DNA of 64,000 bases from Plotosus lineatus (lineage: Eukaryota; Chordata; Actinopteri; Siluriformes; Plotosidae). Under the pieces are notes generated by a model that ran no database searches, was not told the DNA's origin, and saw only the letters and a program-made list of their open reading frames with translations. The translations under genes and the position numbers were made by a program. Below are positions 21,926 to 32,772 of this stretch, one piece after another; the stretch's first letter is position 1; each line of letters starts with the position of its first letter. The stretch spans positions 42,585,001 to 42,649,000 of the forward strand of contig CM045733.1 in the NCBI GenBank assembly GCA_024760905.1. The letters run 5' to 3'.

Positions 21926-22149
21926 CCCAAATTTTCAAAACCCAAAGTGGCCAAAGTTTCACTGATTCTACAAATCAGTATCTTATCTTATCAGTGTCTT
22001 ATTCGTCGAAGAAACTTGCTTTCAGTAAATTTACTCCAACTGTGTTGATCCCTTTTTCACCAGTCATCCTTTGGTGGGGTTCATTGAAAATATTAAAAAG
22101 TATTCAATTTCATGATTTTAATTATTTTTGACAGTTCTTTACTTTATGC

Positions 22150-22463
22150 GTGGGGCCGGTGGTGTAGTGGTTAGGGTGCTGCGCTCATGATCGTGAGGTT
22201 GTGAGTTTGAATCCTACTGAGACCCTCACTGTGCTAAGACCTCTGGACGATGTCTCAACCACAAGTATGCCTCTGTTCAGCCAGCAGTATAAATGAGTAC
22301 CAGTAAAAATATACTGGGAAGGTAACCTGCGATGGACTAGTGTCCTATCCAGGGGGAGTTGAACTCTTGGTCACTTCACGCTACAGAAACCGGGGATAAG
22401 CACAGGCCTGATGAGCCACTAGGCTCGGGTGTAAAAACCCAACAGACTTTACCTTACCTTACC
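22150..22463 (+). mobile_element. SINE-B copy with target duplication
   Basis: TTACTTTATGC flanks it at 22139-22149 and 22464-22474. The head GTGTAGTGGTTAGGGTGCTG (A box) and GGTTGTGAGTTTGAATCC (B box) are tRNA-like. The body CACTGTGCTAAGACCTCTGG, GATGGACTAGTGTCCTATCC and GATGAGCCACTAGGCTCGGG follows. The tail is (ACCTT)n. Confidence 0.9.
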
Positions 22464-22474
22464 TTACTTTATGC

Positions 22475-23264
22475 AATATTAAGTGATTTTCTGACCTGTC
22501 CAGTTATCCTCGACAGGCTTATTAATTAACAATTGCTGAACTCGGAGCATTCTTCTTTTAAGATGGATGTGCTAACCATCATGCCACAGTGCCACTCCGC
22601 ATAGATTGCTTTTATTAGAATTGTTTATATAAAAAACAAACATATTGTCCAGATATTGATTTAAAGTATCAGAAAAGTCAGGTTTACACACACACACACT
22701 CACACACACGCACACACACACACAAACATTTTGTTTGACATCCATAATAGTGTGAAAAGAAGTTGTTTTAAAAATTTGGATATTAACAAAACATTATATA
22801 TTTCTGTTGTGGAGTGAATCATGATGATATTGCCTAAAACTGCCAGAAGTAAAACACGTTCATGTGACAAAACACGTGGGTGCAGAATGTAATTTATGAT
22901 ACGAGTTATTATGTTTTTGTATTTGTTTCTTTCTTTAATTTTAATATTCTAATAATATCAGAGCTTGAAGCACCACAAGCATAATGCATATTATTAATTC
23001 CATCATTACTTCCTGCTGTAAACTCCTACCTTTTCTCTTTCTGTTGTACACTGATGTATGCAAGCTTGCCATAGAGAGTCAGCATGAACTCTGAGCATGA
23101 GGACAGCATGCTTCTACACACCCCATATATTTTCACCTTAGGAGTGAAATATTTTCAGCACCATAAACTCTATACAAACATGCCAGAAAGATTTTTTTAG
23201 CTACTTGGAGAAAACCAATTTGATTTCTCCCCCAATGTTCCTGCAACTGTAATCTGCTGTGTAA

Positions 23265-23265
<1 letters not shown>
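22475..23265. other. Unassigned spacer with short CA array
   Basis: A broken (CA)n array lies at about 22687-22724. The rest shows no recognisable element. One stretch near 22560-22600 has the look of a decayed tRNA-like SINE head on the minus strand (GCACTGTGGCATGATGGTTA), too weak to call. Confidence 0.4.

Positions 23266-23354
<89 letters not shown>
23266..23354. repeat. (CA)n microsatellite
   Basis: More than forty CA units without visible interruption. Confidence 0.97.
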
Positions 23355-23357
<3 letters not shown>

Positions 23358-23400
23358 TAAAATAATATAAGTGGTATTATGTACTTCTCAGTCCTTCATC

Positions 23401-23671
23401 CTCTCTCGCCACAAGATTGTCAATGTTCCCCCAGTGCAGCTGACTGGGTTATTAAAGACCGGCCATGTCTCTCATGTATATGGTGAGAGGCATGTAAAAG
23501 AATGCTTGCTGACTATCGTAAAGAATAGGCTACAAAGTTGTCAGAGTGCTTCGGTCCCTTGCTGAAAGGGTTGTGTCAGGAAGGGCATCCGACGTAAAAA
23601 CCTATGCCATATCAAATGTGCGAATCATTCGCTCTGGCAACCCCTGATAAAGGGAAAAAGCCAAAAGGAAA
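23401..23671 (+). mobile_element. SINE-A copy, 5'-truncated, RTE-type tail
   Basis: The 15-bp word TCTCAGTCCTTCATC lies at 23386-23400 and 23672-23686. The tRNA-like head is missing; the copy begins in the body (CACAAGATTGTCAATGTTCC), then GGCCATGTCTCTCATGTATA, AGGAAGGGCATCCGACGTAA and the RTE-like end with AAAAAGCCAAAAGGAAA. Confidence 0.9.
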
Positions 23672-23695
23672 TCTCAGTCCTTCATCATCCTATGG

Positions 23696-23697
<2 letters not shown>

Positions 23698-23730
<33 letters not shown>

Positions 23731-23745
23731 TGTGTGTGTGTGTGT

Positions 23746-23791
<46 letters not shown>

Positions 23792-23794
23792 GTG

Positions 23795-23825
<31 letters not shown>

Positions 23826-23842
23826 ATGTGTGTGTGTATGTG
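23698..23842. repeat. Compound (GT)n/(GTCT)n microsatellite
   Basis: A long GT array with GGGT interruptions, followed by about eight GTCT units, then GTATGTGT. It runs directly into the leader of RTE copy 2. Confidence 0.95.
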
Positions 23843-23844
23843 TG

Positions 23845-26505
23845 TCCGTAGGCAGAGAGAGAAGAGGAAAGACAGGAGTCTAGAACTGAAAGTAGGGACT
23901 TTGAATGTTGGAACTATGACAGGAAAAGGTAGAGAGCTGGCTGACATGATGCAGAGGAGGAAGGTGGACATACTGTGTGTTCAGGAAACCAGGTGGAAAG
24001 GTAGCAAGGCTAGAAGCTTAGGAGCAGGGTTTAAGCTGTTTTCTCATGGTGTGGATGGGAAGAGAAATGGAGTAGGAGTCATCTTTAAGGAGGAGTTTGT
24101 CAGAAATGCTCTAGAAGTGAAAAGAGTGTCAGACAGAGTGATGAGTCTCAAGTTAAAAATTGAAGGCATGATGTTCAATGTTGTTCGTGCATATGCCCCA
24201 CAGGCAGGATATGAGCTAGAAGAGAAGGAGAGATTCTGGAGTGAGTTAGATGAAGTGATGCAGAATTCCCCAAAGATGAAAGAGTGGTCATTGGGGCAGA
24301 CTTCAATGGACATGTTGGTGCAGGAAACAGAGGGGACAAGGAAGTGTTGGGCAGGGTTGGTATCCAGGACAGGAACACAGAAGGACAGATGTTGGTAGAT
24401 TTTGCAAAAAGGATGGAAATGGCTGTGGTAAATACTTTCTTCCAGAAGAGAGAGGAGCATAGAGTGACTTATAAAAGTGAAGGTAGGAGAACACAGGTAG
24501 ACTAAATCTTGTGCAGGCGATGTCATTTTAAGGAAGTCAGGCAAAGGCTGAGCAGAAGACAAAGTGGTGGAAGCTGAAAAAGGAGGAGTGTTGTGTTGTC
24601 TTCAAGGAGGATTGAAAATGGCTTTGGGTGGTCAGGAAATGCTTCCAGATGACTGGACAACTACAGCAAATGTGATCAGGGAGACCGGTAGGAGAATACT
24701 TGGTGTATCATCTGGAAGGAGAGGAGATAAGGAGACTTGGTGGTGGAATGAGGACATGCAGGAGTGTGTACAAAGGAAGAGGTTAGCTAAGAAGAAGTGG
24801 GACATTGGGAGGACCGAAGAGAGTAAACAGAAGTACAGGGAGACACAGTGTAAGGCGAAGGTAGCGGTGTCAAAGGCCAAACAGAGGGTGTATGATGACT
24901 TGTATGCTCGGTTGGAAAGTAAAGATGGAGAAAATGATTTATACAGGTTGGCACAGCAGAAAAATAGAGATGGGAAGGATGTGCAGCAAGTGAGAGTGAT
25001 TAAGGACAGAGAGGGAAATGTATTGACTGATGACAGAAGTGTGCTGGGAAGATGGAAAGAGCACTTTGAAGAGCTGATGAATGAGGAAAATGAGAGAGAA
25101 AAAAGAGTAGAAGAGGTAACTATTGAGGACCAGGAAGTAGCAAAGATTAGTAAGGGTGAAGTGAGGAGGGCATTTAAGAGGATGAAGAATGGAAAGGCAG
25201 TTGGTCCTGATGACATACCAGTGGAGGTCTGGAAGTGTCCAGGACAGGAAACGTTCCTGACAAGAACATTTAACAAGGTCTAAGAGAGTGAGAGGATGCC
25301 AGAGGAATGGAGGAGAAGTGTGCTGGTGCCCATTTTTAAGAACAAGGGAGATGTGCAGAGTTGTGGCAACTACAGAGGGATAAAGTTGATGAGCCATAAG
25401 ATGAAGTTGTGGGAAAGAATAGTGGAAGCAAGACTAAGGGCAGAGGTCAGCATTTGTGAACAACAGTTTGGTTTCATACCAAGAAAGAGGAACACAGATG
25501 CAGTGTTTGCCTTGAGGATGTTAATAGAGAAGTACAGAGAAGGTCAGAGGGAACTGCATTGTGCCTTTGTGGATCTGGAGAAAGCATATGACAGGGTGCT
25601 GTGAGAGGAACTGTGTTATTGTATGAGGAAGTCTGGAGTGGCAGAGAAGTATGTTAGAGTGGTGCAGGACATGTATGAGAGATGTAAGACAGTGGTGAGG
25701 TGTGCTGTCGGTGTGACAGAAGAGTTCAAGGTGGAGGTGGGACTGCTTCAAGGGTCAGCTCTGAGCCCCTTCTTGTTTGCTATGGTGATGGACAGGCTGA
25801 TAGACGAGGTAAGGCAAGAATCTCCATGGACTATGATGTTTGCAGATGACATTGTGATCTGCAATGAGAGCAGAGAACAAGTGCAGGAAAATCTAGAGAG
25901 GTGGAGGTATGCCCTGGAAAGGAGGGGAATGAAGGTTATCCTGAGTAACACAGAATACCTGTGTATGAATGTCAAGGACCCAACAGGAACGGTGAGGTTA
26001 CAAGGAGCAGAGATAAGGAAGGTGGAGGATCTTAAGTACTTCGGCTCAACAATCCAGAGCAATGGAGAGTGTGGAAAAGAGGTGAAGAAGCGTGTGCAGG
26101 CTGGTTGGAATGGTTGGAGAAAAGTGTCCGGTGTGATGTGTGATAGGAAGGTATCGGCAAGAATGAAGGGAAAAGTGTACAAGACGGTTTTGAGGCCAGC
26201 GATGTTGTATGGTTTAGAAACAGTGGCCCTGGGGAAAAGACAGATGGCAGAGGATGGATAGGATCAGGAATGAGCACATCAGAGTGACAGCTCATGTAAG
26301 ACTTTTTAGAGACAAAGTCAGAGAGGCTAGATTGAGATGGTTTGGACATGTACAGAGGAGGGATAGTGAGTATATTGGTAGTAGGATGTTGAGGTTGGAA
26401 CTACCAGGCAGAAGGCCTAGAGGAAGACCAAAGAGACGATTCATGGATGTGGTGAAGGAGGACATGAAGGCACTTGGTGTAAGAGAAAAAGATGCAGAGG
26501 ATAGG

Positions 26506-26508
<3 letters not shown>
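23845..26508 (+). pseudogene. RTE-clade LINE, copy 2
   Basis: Starts in the 5' leader (TAGGCAGAGAGAGAAGAGGA) and retains the endonuclease N-terminus: [34 protein letters not shown] and [13 protein letters not shown] base loss near 24270 shifts the frame ahead of [14 protein letters not shown], and about 90 bp is missing at 24540. RT blocks: NGKAVGPDDIPVEVW (25190), NYRGIKLMSH (25370), FVDLEKAYDRV followed by a stop at 25602-25604, GLLQGSALSPFLFAMVMDRL (25740) and MFADDIVIC (25840) with both catalytic Asp. A second gap of about 60 bp near 26245 removes part of the C-terminus. The 3' end is lost: the copy stops at GAGGATAGGGTGA and a (TA)n array follows. Confidence 0.92.

Positions 26509-26554
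<46 letters not shown>
26509..26554. repeat. (TA)n microsatellite
   Basis: About 22 TA units at the truncated 3' end of RTE copy 2, joining it to the antisense SINE-A copy. Confidence 0.95.
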
Positions 26555-26558
<4 letters not shown>

Positions 26559-26559
26559 A

Positions 26560-26818
26560 AATTTACGTCGGATGCCTTTCCTGTCACAACCCTTTAGCAA
26601 GGGACAGAAACACGTTGACGGCTTTGCAGCCTACTCTTTACGAAAGTCAGCAATGGTTCTTTTACATGCCTCACACCATAGACAGTGAGAGACATGGCCC
26701 GCCTTTGATAACCCACTTAGCTGCACTGGGGGGACAGTAACAACCTTGCGAAGACTCGAACCCCCAACCTCAGGATTAGTGATCCTGCGCCCTATCCACT
26801 ACACCATAGAGCTCCCTA
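26560..26818 (-). mobile_element. SINE-A copy, antisense, lacking the 3' end
   Basis: Minus-strand reading: tRNA-like head with GGTTGGGGGTTCGAGTC, body (TGTCCCCCCAGTGCAGCTAA, GGCCATGTCTCTCACTGTCT), then AGGAAAGGCATCCGACGTAA, where it stops at the (TA)n array. The RTE-like terminus is absent. Confidence 0.85.
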
Positions 26819-26822
26819 TACA

Positions 26823-28766
26823 GTAAGTGGGATGCGGCCGTCATCCATTCAGGTGATGTGGCCAAGCCATTGCAAGCTTCTCTGGGTCAGGATGGCAAAC
26901 ATACTGGGCACATCTGCTCTGGCGAGGGTGTCGATGTTGGAGACATGGTCCTGTCAATTGATGCCCAGTAGTCTGCGAATGCAGCATTGGTTGAAGGCAT
27001 TCAGCCAGCATTCCAGACAGGAGTGGAGGGTCCATATTTCACTGCCGTAAAGAAGAGTACTCAGTACACAGGCCTTATAGACTCTTATCTTGGTGTTGGT
27101 GGTTAGCATAGAGTTGTCCCAGACTCGCTTCACCAGACGGGCCATCACTGTTGATGCCTTGCTGATACGGGCATTTAGTTCGGCATCTAGAGAGAGGTTG
27201 CTGGATATGATCGATCTGAGGAAGGTGAACTTTTCCCCACTTCAAGGGTATGGTCGCTGATGTTGATCCTGGCCCATGACCTCAGTCATATTAAGACTAA
27301 TGGTGAGGCCAAACTCAGCGCATGCACCAGCAAAGCAGTTAATGAGACGGCGGAGCACTTCGTCGATGTGGGCAACAAGATCAGCATCATCAGCAAAGCG
27401 CAGCTCCCTGATGAGAATGCTACGCACCTTGGTCTTTGCTCTGAGGCATGCCAAGTTGAAGAGGCCTCCGTCACTCCTGGCAAGGGGGAAGACTCTGTCT
27501 TCAGAGTCCCAGAAGGCGTCGCGCAGGAGCAGGGAGAAAAAGATGTCAAAAATAGTTGTAGCGAGGACACAATACTGCTTCACACCATTCTTGATAGGGA
27601 AAGGGTCTGAGGATGATCCATTAAACTGGACAATGCCATTCATGTCCTGGTGGAACGACTTGATCGTGCTCAAAAGCTTGGGGGGGGGGGTCATCCAATT
27701 CGCTGAAGGAGGGCAAACAGTCCATCCCTGCTGACCAAGTCAAAAGCCTTGGTCAGGTCGATGAAGGCCAAATAGAGGAGTTGTCCCTGCTCTTGGCACT
27801 TCTCTTGCTGCTGCCTCATAGAGAAAATCATATCTATGGTTGACCTAGCTGCTCTGAATCCACACTGCCCCTATGGATACATGCATTCGGCAAGTAGTTT
27901 GAGCCTGTTGAGTACGACACGGGCAAAGGCTTTGCCAACTATGCTCAGTAGTGAGATGCCTTGATAGTTGTGGCAATCGTTTTGCTCCTCCTTGTTCATG
28001 GAAAGGGTGGTGATTTTGGCATCACCTATGTCTTAGGGAACAGCCCCTTCCTCCCAGCACTACGGCAGGAGCTCATGGAGGTGTTTCAAGAGCGAGCTCT
28101 CCTTTGCGGTTTTGAAGATTTCAGGTGGGATGTTGTCACTGCCTGGAGCCTTGCTGCTTGAGATGGAATCTATTGCCTTGCTGAGCTCCTCGATGGTGGG
28201 TGGAGCATCAAGCTCATTCATAACAGACAGTGGAGGGATGTTCTCAAGGGCTGTGTTCGAGACTGTGGTTTCTCTCAAGTAGAGCTCTTGGTAGTGCTCA
28301 GTCCATCCCTCCATTTGTTTGCCACGATCCTTGATGACATCACGTGCAGCTGATTTGAGTGGGGTGTTCTTGATGGCACTGGGACCAAAAGCTTTCTTCA
28401 TGCCTCCGTACATTTTGTGCATGTTTCCAAGCTCTGCAAAAAGCTGTAAATTTTGGCAAAGGTTAAGCCAGTAGTTGTTGACACAATGACTTGCAATCAT
28501 TTTTGCATTATTCCTTGCAGTGTACAGTGCAGCAAGTGTTCGCACAGAGGGCTCCTTCTTGTGAGCAATTAGGGCTGCATGTTTGGCTGTGATGGCAGGT
28601 TCCATCTCAGCAGCTCCTGCTTCAAATCAATCTGCACTCCTTCCCACCTTCTTCCCAAAGGTACCTATGGCAGTCTCAAACAACCTCATGGATGTGGTTC
28701 CATCTTAGAGCAGCACTGTCAGTGGGGCAGTCCGCCAGGGCTACATTTATGGTTTCAGCAGAAACC
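26823..28766 (-). pseudogene. Second type of non-LTR retrotransposon relic (RT and C-terminus; clade not assigned)
   Basis: On the minus strand: N-terminal linker with MYGGMKKAFGPSAIKNTPLK and SSSKAPGSDNIPPEIFK (28605-28060); RT with STIKSFHQDMNGIVQFNGSS, NGVKQYCVLATTIFDIFFS and ELRFADDADLVAHIDEVLRR (27694-27242), so the catalytic FADD is kept; C-terminus with LVKRVWDNSMLTTNTKI and YKACVLSTLLYGSEIWTLHS (27148-26954). Stops and frameshifts separate the blocks. The upstream part near 28600-28760 looks like the end of the endonuclease linker. It abuts RTE copy 3 at 28766/28767. Confidence 0.82.
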
Positions 28767-30682
28767 CTTCAGGGGTCCCCACAGCAAATCATCCGTCTCC
28801 ATCTCACCCTATCCTCTGCATCTTCTTTTTTGTCTCCAACGACCTTCATGTCTTCCTTTACCACATTCATAAATCTCTTCTTTGGTCTTCCTCTAGGCCT
28901 TCTGCCTGGTAGTTCCAACCTCAGCATCCTACTGCCAATATACTCTCTATCCCTCCTCTGTACATGTCCAAACCATCTCAATCTAGCCTCTCTGACTTTG
29001 TCTCCAAAACATCTTACAAGGGCTGTCCCTCTGATATACTCATTTTTGATCCTATCCATCCTCGTTACTCCCAGAGAGAACCTCAACATTTTCATCTCCG
29101 CTACCTCCAGCTCTACCTCCTGTCTTTTCCTCAGCACCACTGTTTCTAAACCATACAACATCGCTGGCCTCACCACCGTCTTGTACACTTTTCCTTTCAT
29201 TCTTGCTGACACTCTCCTATTGCACATCACACCGGACACTTTTCTCCAACCATTCCAGCCTGCCTGCACACGCTTCTTCACCTCTTTTCCACACTCTCTA
29301 TTGCTCTGGATTGTTGAGCCTAAGTACTTAAAATCCTCCACCTTCGTTATCTCTGTTCGCTGTAACATCACCGTTCCTCCTGGGTCCTTTTCATTCACAC
29401 ACATGTATTCTGATTTTCTGAGGCTAACCTTCATTCCCCTCCTTTCCAGGGCATATCTCCACCTCTCTAGATTTCCCTGCACTTGTTCTCTGCTCTCACG
29501 ACAGATCACAATGTCATCTGCAAACATCATAGTCCATGGAGATTCTTGTCTCACCTCATCTGTCAGCCTGTCCATCACCATAGCAAACAAGAAGGGGATT
29601 AGAGCTGACCCTTGATGCAGTCCCACCTCCACCTTGAATTCGTCGGTCACGCCGACAGCACACTTCACCACTGTCTTACATCTCTCATACATGTCCTGCA
29701 CCACTCTAACATACTTCTCTGTCACTCCAGACTTCCTCATACAATACCACAGTTCTTCTCTCGGCACCCTGTCATATGCTTTCTCCAGAGCCACAAAGGC
29801 ACAATGCAGCTCTTTCTGCCCTTCTCTGTACTTCTCTATTCACATCCTCAAAGCAAACACTGCATCTGTGGTGCTCTTTCTTGGCATGAAACCAAACTGT
29901 TGTTCACAAATGCTGACCTCTGCCCTTAGTATAGCTTCCACTATTCTTTCCCATTACTTCATCGTATGGCTCATCAACTTTATCCCTCTGTAGTTGCCGC
30001 ATCTGTGCACGTCTCCCTTGTTCTTAAAAATGGGCACCAGCACACTTCTCCTCCACTCCTCCGGCATCTGCTCACTCTCTAAGACCTTGTTGAATGTTCT
30101 TGTCAGAAAAGCTACTGCTCCCTCTCCTAGACACTTCCATACCTCCACTGGTATGTCATCAGGACCAACTGTCTTTCCATTCTTCATCCTCTTCAATGCC
30201 CTCCTCACTTCACCCTTACTTATCTTTGGTACATCCTGCTTCTCAATGGTCACCTCTTCTACTCTTTTTTCTCTCTCATTTTCCTCATTCATCAGTCAAT
30301 ACATTTCCCTCTATGTCCTTTATCAATCTTAACTTGCTGCACATCCTTCCCATCTCTATCTCTTTGCTGTGCCAACCTGTATAGATCATTTTCTCCCTCC
30401 TTACTGTCCAACCTATCATACAAGTCATCATATGCCCTCTGTTTGGCCTTAGCCACTGCTACTTTCACCTTTCACTGTGTCTCCCTGTACTCCTGTTTAC
30501 TCTCTTCAGTCCTCTCAATGTCCCACTTCTTCTTAGCTAACCTCTTCCTTTGTACACACCCCTGCACTTCCTCATTCCACCACCAAGTCTCCTTATCTAC
30601 TTTCCTTCCAGAGGACACACCAAGTACTCTCCTACCTGTATGCCTGATCACATTTGCTGTGGTTGTCCAGTCATTTGGAAGC
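28767..30682 (-). mobile_element. RTE-clade LINE, copy 3 (5'-truncated)
   Basis: Antisense copy from the trimmed 3' end (CCCTTCAGGGGTCCCCACAG on the plus strand) to the segment before RT (GACTGGACAACC). The GAA tail and the GCCGAAAGG word of the usual 3' end are missing here. Coding order on the minus strand: ETWWWNEEVQGCVQRKRLAK (about 30590), NGKTVGPDDIPVEVWKC (30160), NYRGIKLMSHTMK (29960), then the long open RT/C-terminal segment (28769-29794). The endonuclease is absent. Confidence 0.9.
28769..29794 (-). CDS. RTE reverse transcriptase and C-terminal region, open fragment
   Basis: The longest undamaged retrotransposon coding stretch in the window, 341 codons. It starts within RT at EKAYDRVPREELWYCMRKSG, continues with GLHQGSALIPFLFAMVMDRL and MFADDIVICRESREQ (both catalytic Asp present), then FKYLGSTIQS, RPAMLYGLETVVLRKR, LRWFGHVQRRDREYIGSRML and ends normally at CCGDP. 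Upstream, the fingers part is in another frame (frameshift near 29800), so this cannot make a complete enzyme. The lack of stops over 1 kb suggests that copy 3 is younger than copies 1 and 4 or lies in a better-preserved part. Confidence 0.8.
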   Translation of the reverse strand: MALEKAYDRVPREELWYCMRKSGVTEKYVRVVQDMYERCKTVVKCAVGVTDEFKVEVGLHQGSALIPFLFAMVMDRLTDEVRQESPWTMMFADDIVICRESREQVQGNLERWRYALERRGMKVSLRKSEYMCVNEKDPGGTVMLQRTEITKVEDFKYLGSTIQSNRECGKEVKKRVQAGWNGWRKVSGVMCNRRVSARMKGKVYKTVVRPAMLYGLETVVLRKRQEVELEVAEMKMLRFSLGVTRMDRIKNEYIRGTALVRCFGDKVREARLRWFGHVQRRDREYIGSRMLRLELPGRRPRGRPKKRFMNVVKEDMKVVGDKKEDAEDRVRWRRMICCGDP

Positions 30683-30766
30683 ACTATTCAGAGGATAATA
30701 TGAGGTAGAAAATAATTTCAAGCTCACTGTGAAATATGGTACATTTTCTTGAAACAGGTGATTTAC

Positions 30767-30767
30767 A

Positions 30768-30808
<41 letters not shown>

Positions 30809-30811
30809 CAC

Positions 30812-30863
<52 letters not shown>
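30767..30863. repeat. (AAT)n-(ATT)n inverted microsatellite
   Basis: About 12 AAT units, a short ACAACACT spacer, then about 16 ATT units. The two arms are complementary and can form a hairpin. Confidence 0.95.
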
Positions 30864-30865
<2 letters not shown>

Positions 30866-30879
30866 AAAGACCCAGTGAT

Positions 30880-31000
30880 GACCTGGTGTGCTGTCCAGGG
30901 TGGAATCCGCCCTCACCAAATGTTAAGCTGAGATTCGTGCCAGCCTCCTTCTCAGTCCTAATTAGGACTAAACAGTTCAGAAAATGAATGAATGAATAAT
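30880..31000 (+). mobile_element. L2-type 3' tail
   Basis: GATGACCTGGTGTGCTGTCC, GGGTGGAATCCGCCCTCACC, TTAGGACTAAACAGTTCAGA and the tail AATGAATGAATGAATAATA match the L2-type tails elsewhere in the window. Confidence 0.7.
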
Positions 31001-31911
<911 letters not shown>

Positions 31912-31914
31912 TAA

Positions 31915-32040
31915 ATACACGCACAAGCAGCCTGGACAGCTGAAAAGACATCTGGCAAGCTGTCCAGAGTCGGCCGAGATGGTTGCCAGCCTCACTGTGA
32001 CTCCCTAATTAGAATGAAGCAGTTCAGTAGGAGAATGAAA
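31915..32040 (+). mobile_element. L2-type 3' tail
   Basis: GCTGTCCAGAGTCGGCCGAG, GGTTGCCAGCCTCACTGTGA, CTAATTAGAATGAAGCAGTT and CAGTAGGAGAATGAAAA follow the L2-type tail order. It lacks the LINE body. Confidence 0.65.
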
Positions 32041-32543
32041 ATCCATTCCTTTTTTTTTTTGCAAAACCACTTAATTTTAATCACAATGTCCCGCAAGTCT
32101 GTGTGTAAGTTTGCCTGTAAATAAGATCTTGACCACATTCATGCACAAACTTGCAAAAAACCTTTTCAGAATAATACGTTACCAGAGTCCCATTGATGAT
32201 TTGATTTTAGAATGAATGATTTTAGAAGGTCAAATGTCAAGGTCAGAACAAGGTTATTCAATTTCTGAATATAGAGTTTATAACTTTGAAAGGGTAGTCA
32301 TTGAAAAGTAACATGAACCATATATGATTTTCTATTGTTACAGTTATCTTGTGTGACTTTCATTAATTTTCTGAACTGCTTAATCCTAATTAGGGTTCCT
32401 GTTTTATAAAGTTCAATGACCTTCTCTCAAAGATTCTTTGAAAAAAAATTGCCTTCCCGACTGCTTGAAATCCAGCAACAGCAGTGCAGTACAAACAAAA
32501 AACATGCAAGGTTCTGACAAGAGCACAGGAATTCAGACTTTTT

Positions 32544-32544
<1 letters not shown>
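32041..32544. other. Spacer with one antisense L2-type tail word
   Basis: Near 32360-32400 the sequence TTTCTGAACTGCTTAATCCT and AATTAGGGTT is an antisense L2-type tail fragment. The rest is unassigned. Confidence 0.45.

Positions 32545-32593
<49 letters not shown>
32545..32593. repeat. (CA)n microsatellite
   Basis: About 24 CA units. Confidence 0.96.
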
Positions 32594-32595
<2 letters not shown>

Positions 32596-32650
32596 ATTAC
32601 AAGCAAACAGGTCACAGCTGAGGATGGCTACATTCAGAAGCTTATTCAAC

Positions 32651-32772
<122 letters not shown>

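Noticed and set aside
22687..23354. CRISPR-like or satellite array
   Set aside because: Simple CA dinucleotide repeats only; no spacer-repeat architecture anywhere in the window.
23604..24398. A 264-codon open stretch with a Cys/Val repeat domain fused to an endonuclease
   Set aside because: The first part is the translated GT/GTCT microsatellite; only the part from about 23880 is RTE endonuclease. Not a fusion protein.
28692..29615. A 307-codon open stretch on the plus strand, Leu/Ser/Pro-rich
   Set aside because: It is the exact antisense of the RTE copy 3 RT segment. Similar antisense open stretches occur opposite copies 1, 2, 4 and 5, so this is a shadow of the RTE coding strand.
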